5,280 nt of DNA, taken from the NCBI GenBank assembly GCA_038227745.1, contig JBBRPS010000707.1:1-5280 (forward strand), written 5' to 3'. The notes below the pieces were generated by a model. The model saw only the letters and a program-made list of their open reading frames with translations, was not told the origin of the DNA and ran no database searches. The position numbers and the translations under genes are program-made. This DNA is from DASPXY01 sp038227745 (GTDB lineage Bacteria > Planctomycetota > Planctomycetia > Gemmatales > Gemmataceae). Shown one piece after another: positions 5,091 through 5,280 of the stretch; within the stretch, counting starts at the first letter, position 1; each line of letters opens with the position of its first letter.

Positions 5091-5280
5091 GTTGGAAAGA
5101 ATACGTCTGGATTCTACCCAGCCATTGGGCTCCGCGGCCAGTACAATCGCACGACAAGGTCCGCGAGGAGACAGCCTCTTGCGTCACCGCGCCAGGGTAG
5201 GTTCTTTGCATGTATACCGTCGCCGTTGCAGAACCGCCTGTTTAGCCGCGAGCGCTGAGCCAGATCCCGCTACGCGGGGG
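5091..5280. other. Upstream region of the kinase gene, with a GC hairpin at the edge
   Basis: No credible gene is seen in these 190 bp. On the minus strand TAGAAT (5116-5111) is a possible -10 about 35 bp before the kinase ATG, without a -35. Near the edge CCCGC (5266-5270) and GCGGG (5274-5278) form a 5-bp hairpin with loop TAC. A word TAGCCGCGAGCGCT (about 5243-5256) lies next to it and looks like the short intergenic repeats I associate with planctomycete genomes, though only one copy is visible. Confidence 0.35.

Noticed and set aside
5111..5146. TAGAAT and TTGTAC as a kinase promoter
   Set aside because: The spacing is 24 bp, too long for a sigma70 promoter; only the -10 word is plausible.
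4962..5258. Plus-strand frame of 98 codons over the kinase start
   Set aside because: It overlaps the kinase N-terminus and leader antisense, has no domain and no convincing ribosome binding site.

Overview
The window looks like chromosomal DNA of a planctomycete, most likely of the Gemmata/Isosphaera side of Planctomycetota. The basis is a very large Hanks-type Ser/Thr kinase that carries a GYF_2-like domain, PEGA-like segments, two PA14-like domains and WD40 repeats. It is followed by the small toxin-antitoxin families common in those genomes. This taxonomic call is inference from protein content; no rRNA or marker gene is present.

Every gene I can support is on the minus strand, so the window reads from right to left. 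From 5280 to 5076 there is a non-coding leader with a small GC hairpin at the window edge. From 5075 to 1304 lies one composite receptor-kinase gene: GYF_2-like domain, protein kinase, one transmembrane helix, two PEGA-like regions, two PA14-like domains, seven WD40 repeats. As given, it is broken by two single-base deficits, near 3709-3713 and in a run of six G (coding strand) at 2502-2507, so it falls into three open segments. With both restored it encodes about 1257 residues. Between 1268 and 628 is a RelE/ParE-type toxin followed by a Phd/YefM-type antitoxin, with a GTGA overlap. From 627 to 357 is a 271-bp intergenic stretch holding a striking compound inverted repeat (366-482) built from five copies of a GACCGAAAAGG unit. 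At 356-132 is a DUF433 antitoxin-like gene, and at 28-1 the possible start of another gene running off the edge.

The kinase should sit in the inner membrane, with the catalytic domain in the cytoplasm and the PEGA/PA14/WD40 part outside, as a sensor or scaffold. The toxin-antitoxin pair begins 35 bp after the kinase stop with no terminator I can see, so co-transcription is possible, but TA modules are mobile and usually self-regulated. The three most interesting points are the two homopolymer-associated frameshifts in an otherwise intact kinase, the REP-like palindrome that abuts the DUF433 ribosome binding site, and a lysine/glycine-rich tail on the Phd-type antitoxin whose DNA resembles that palindrome's repeat unit. 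I found no CRISPR array, RNA gene, phage gene or complete insertion sequence.
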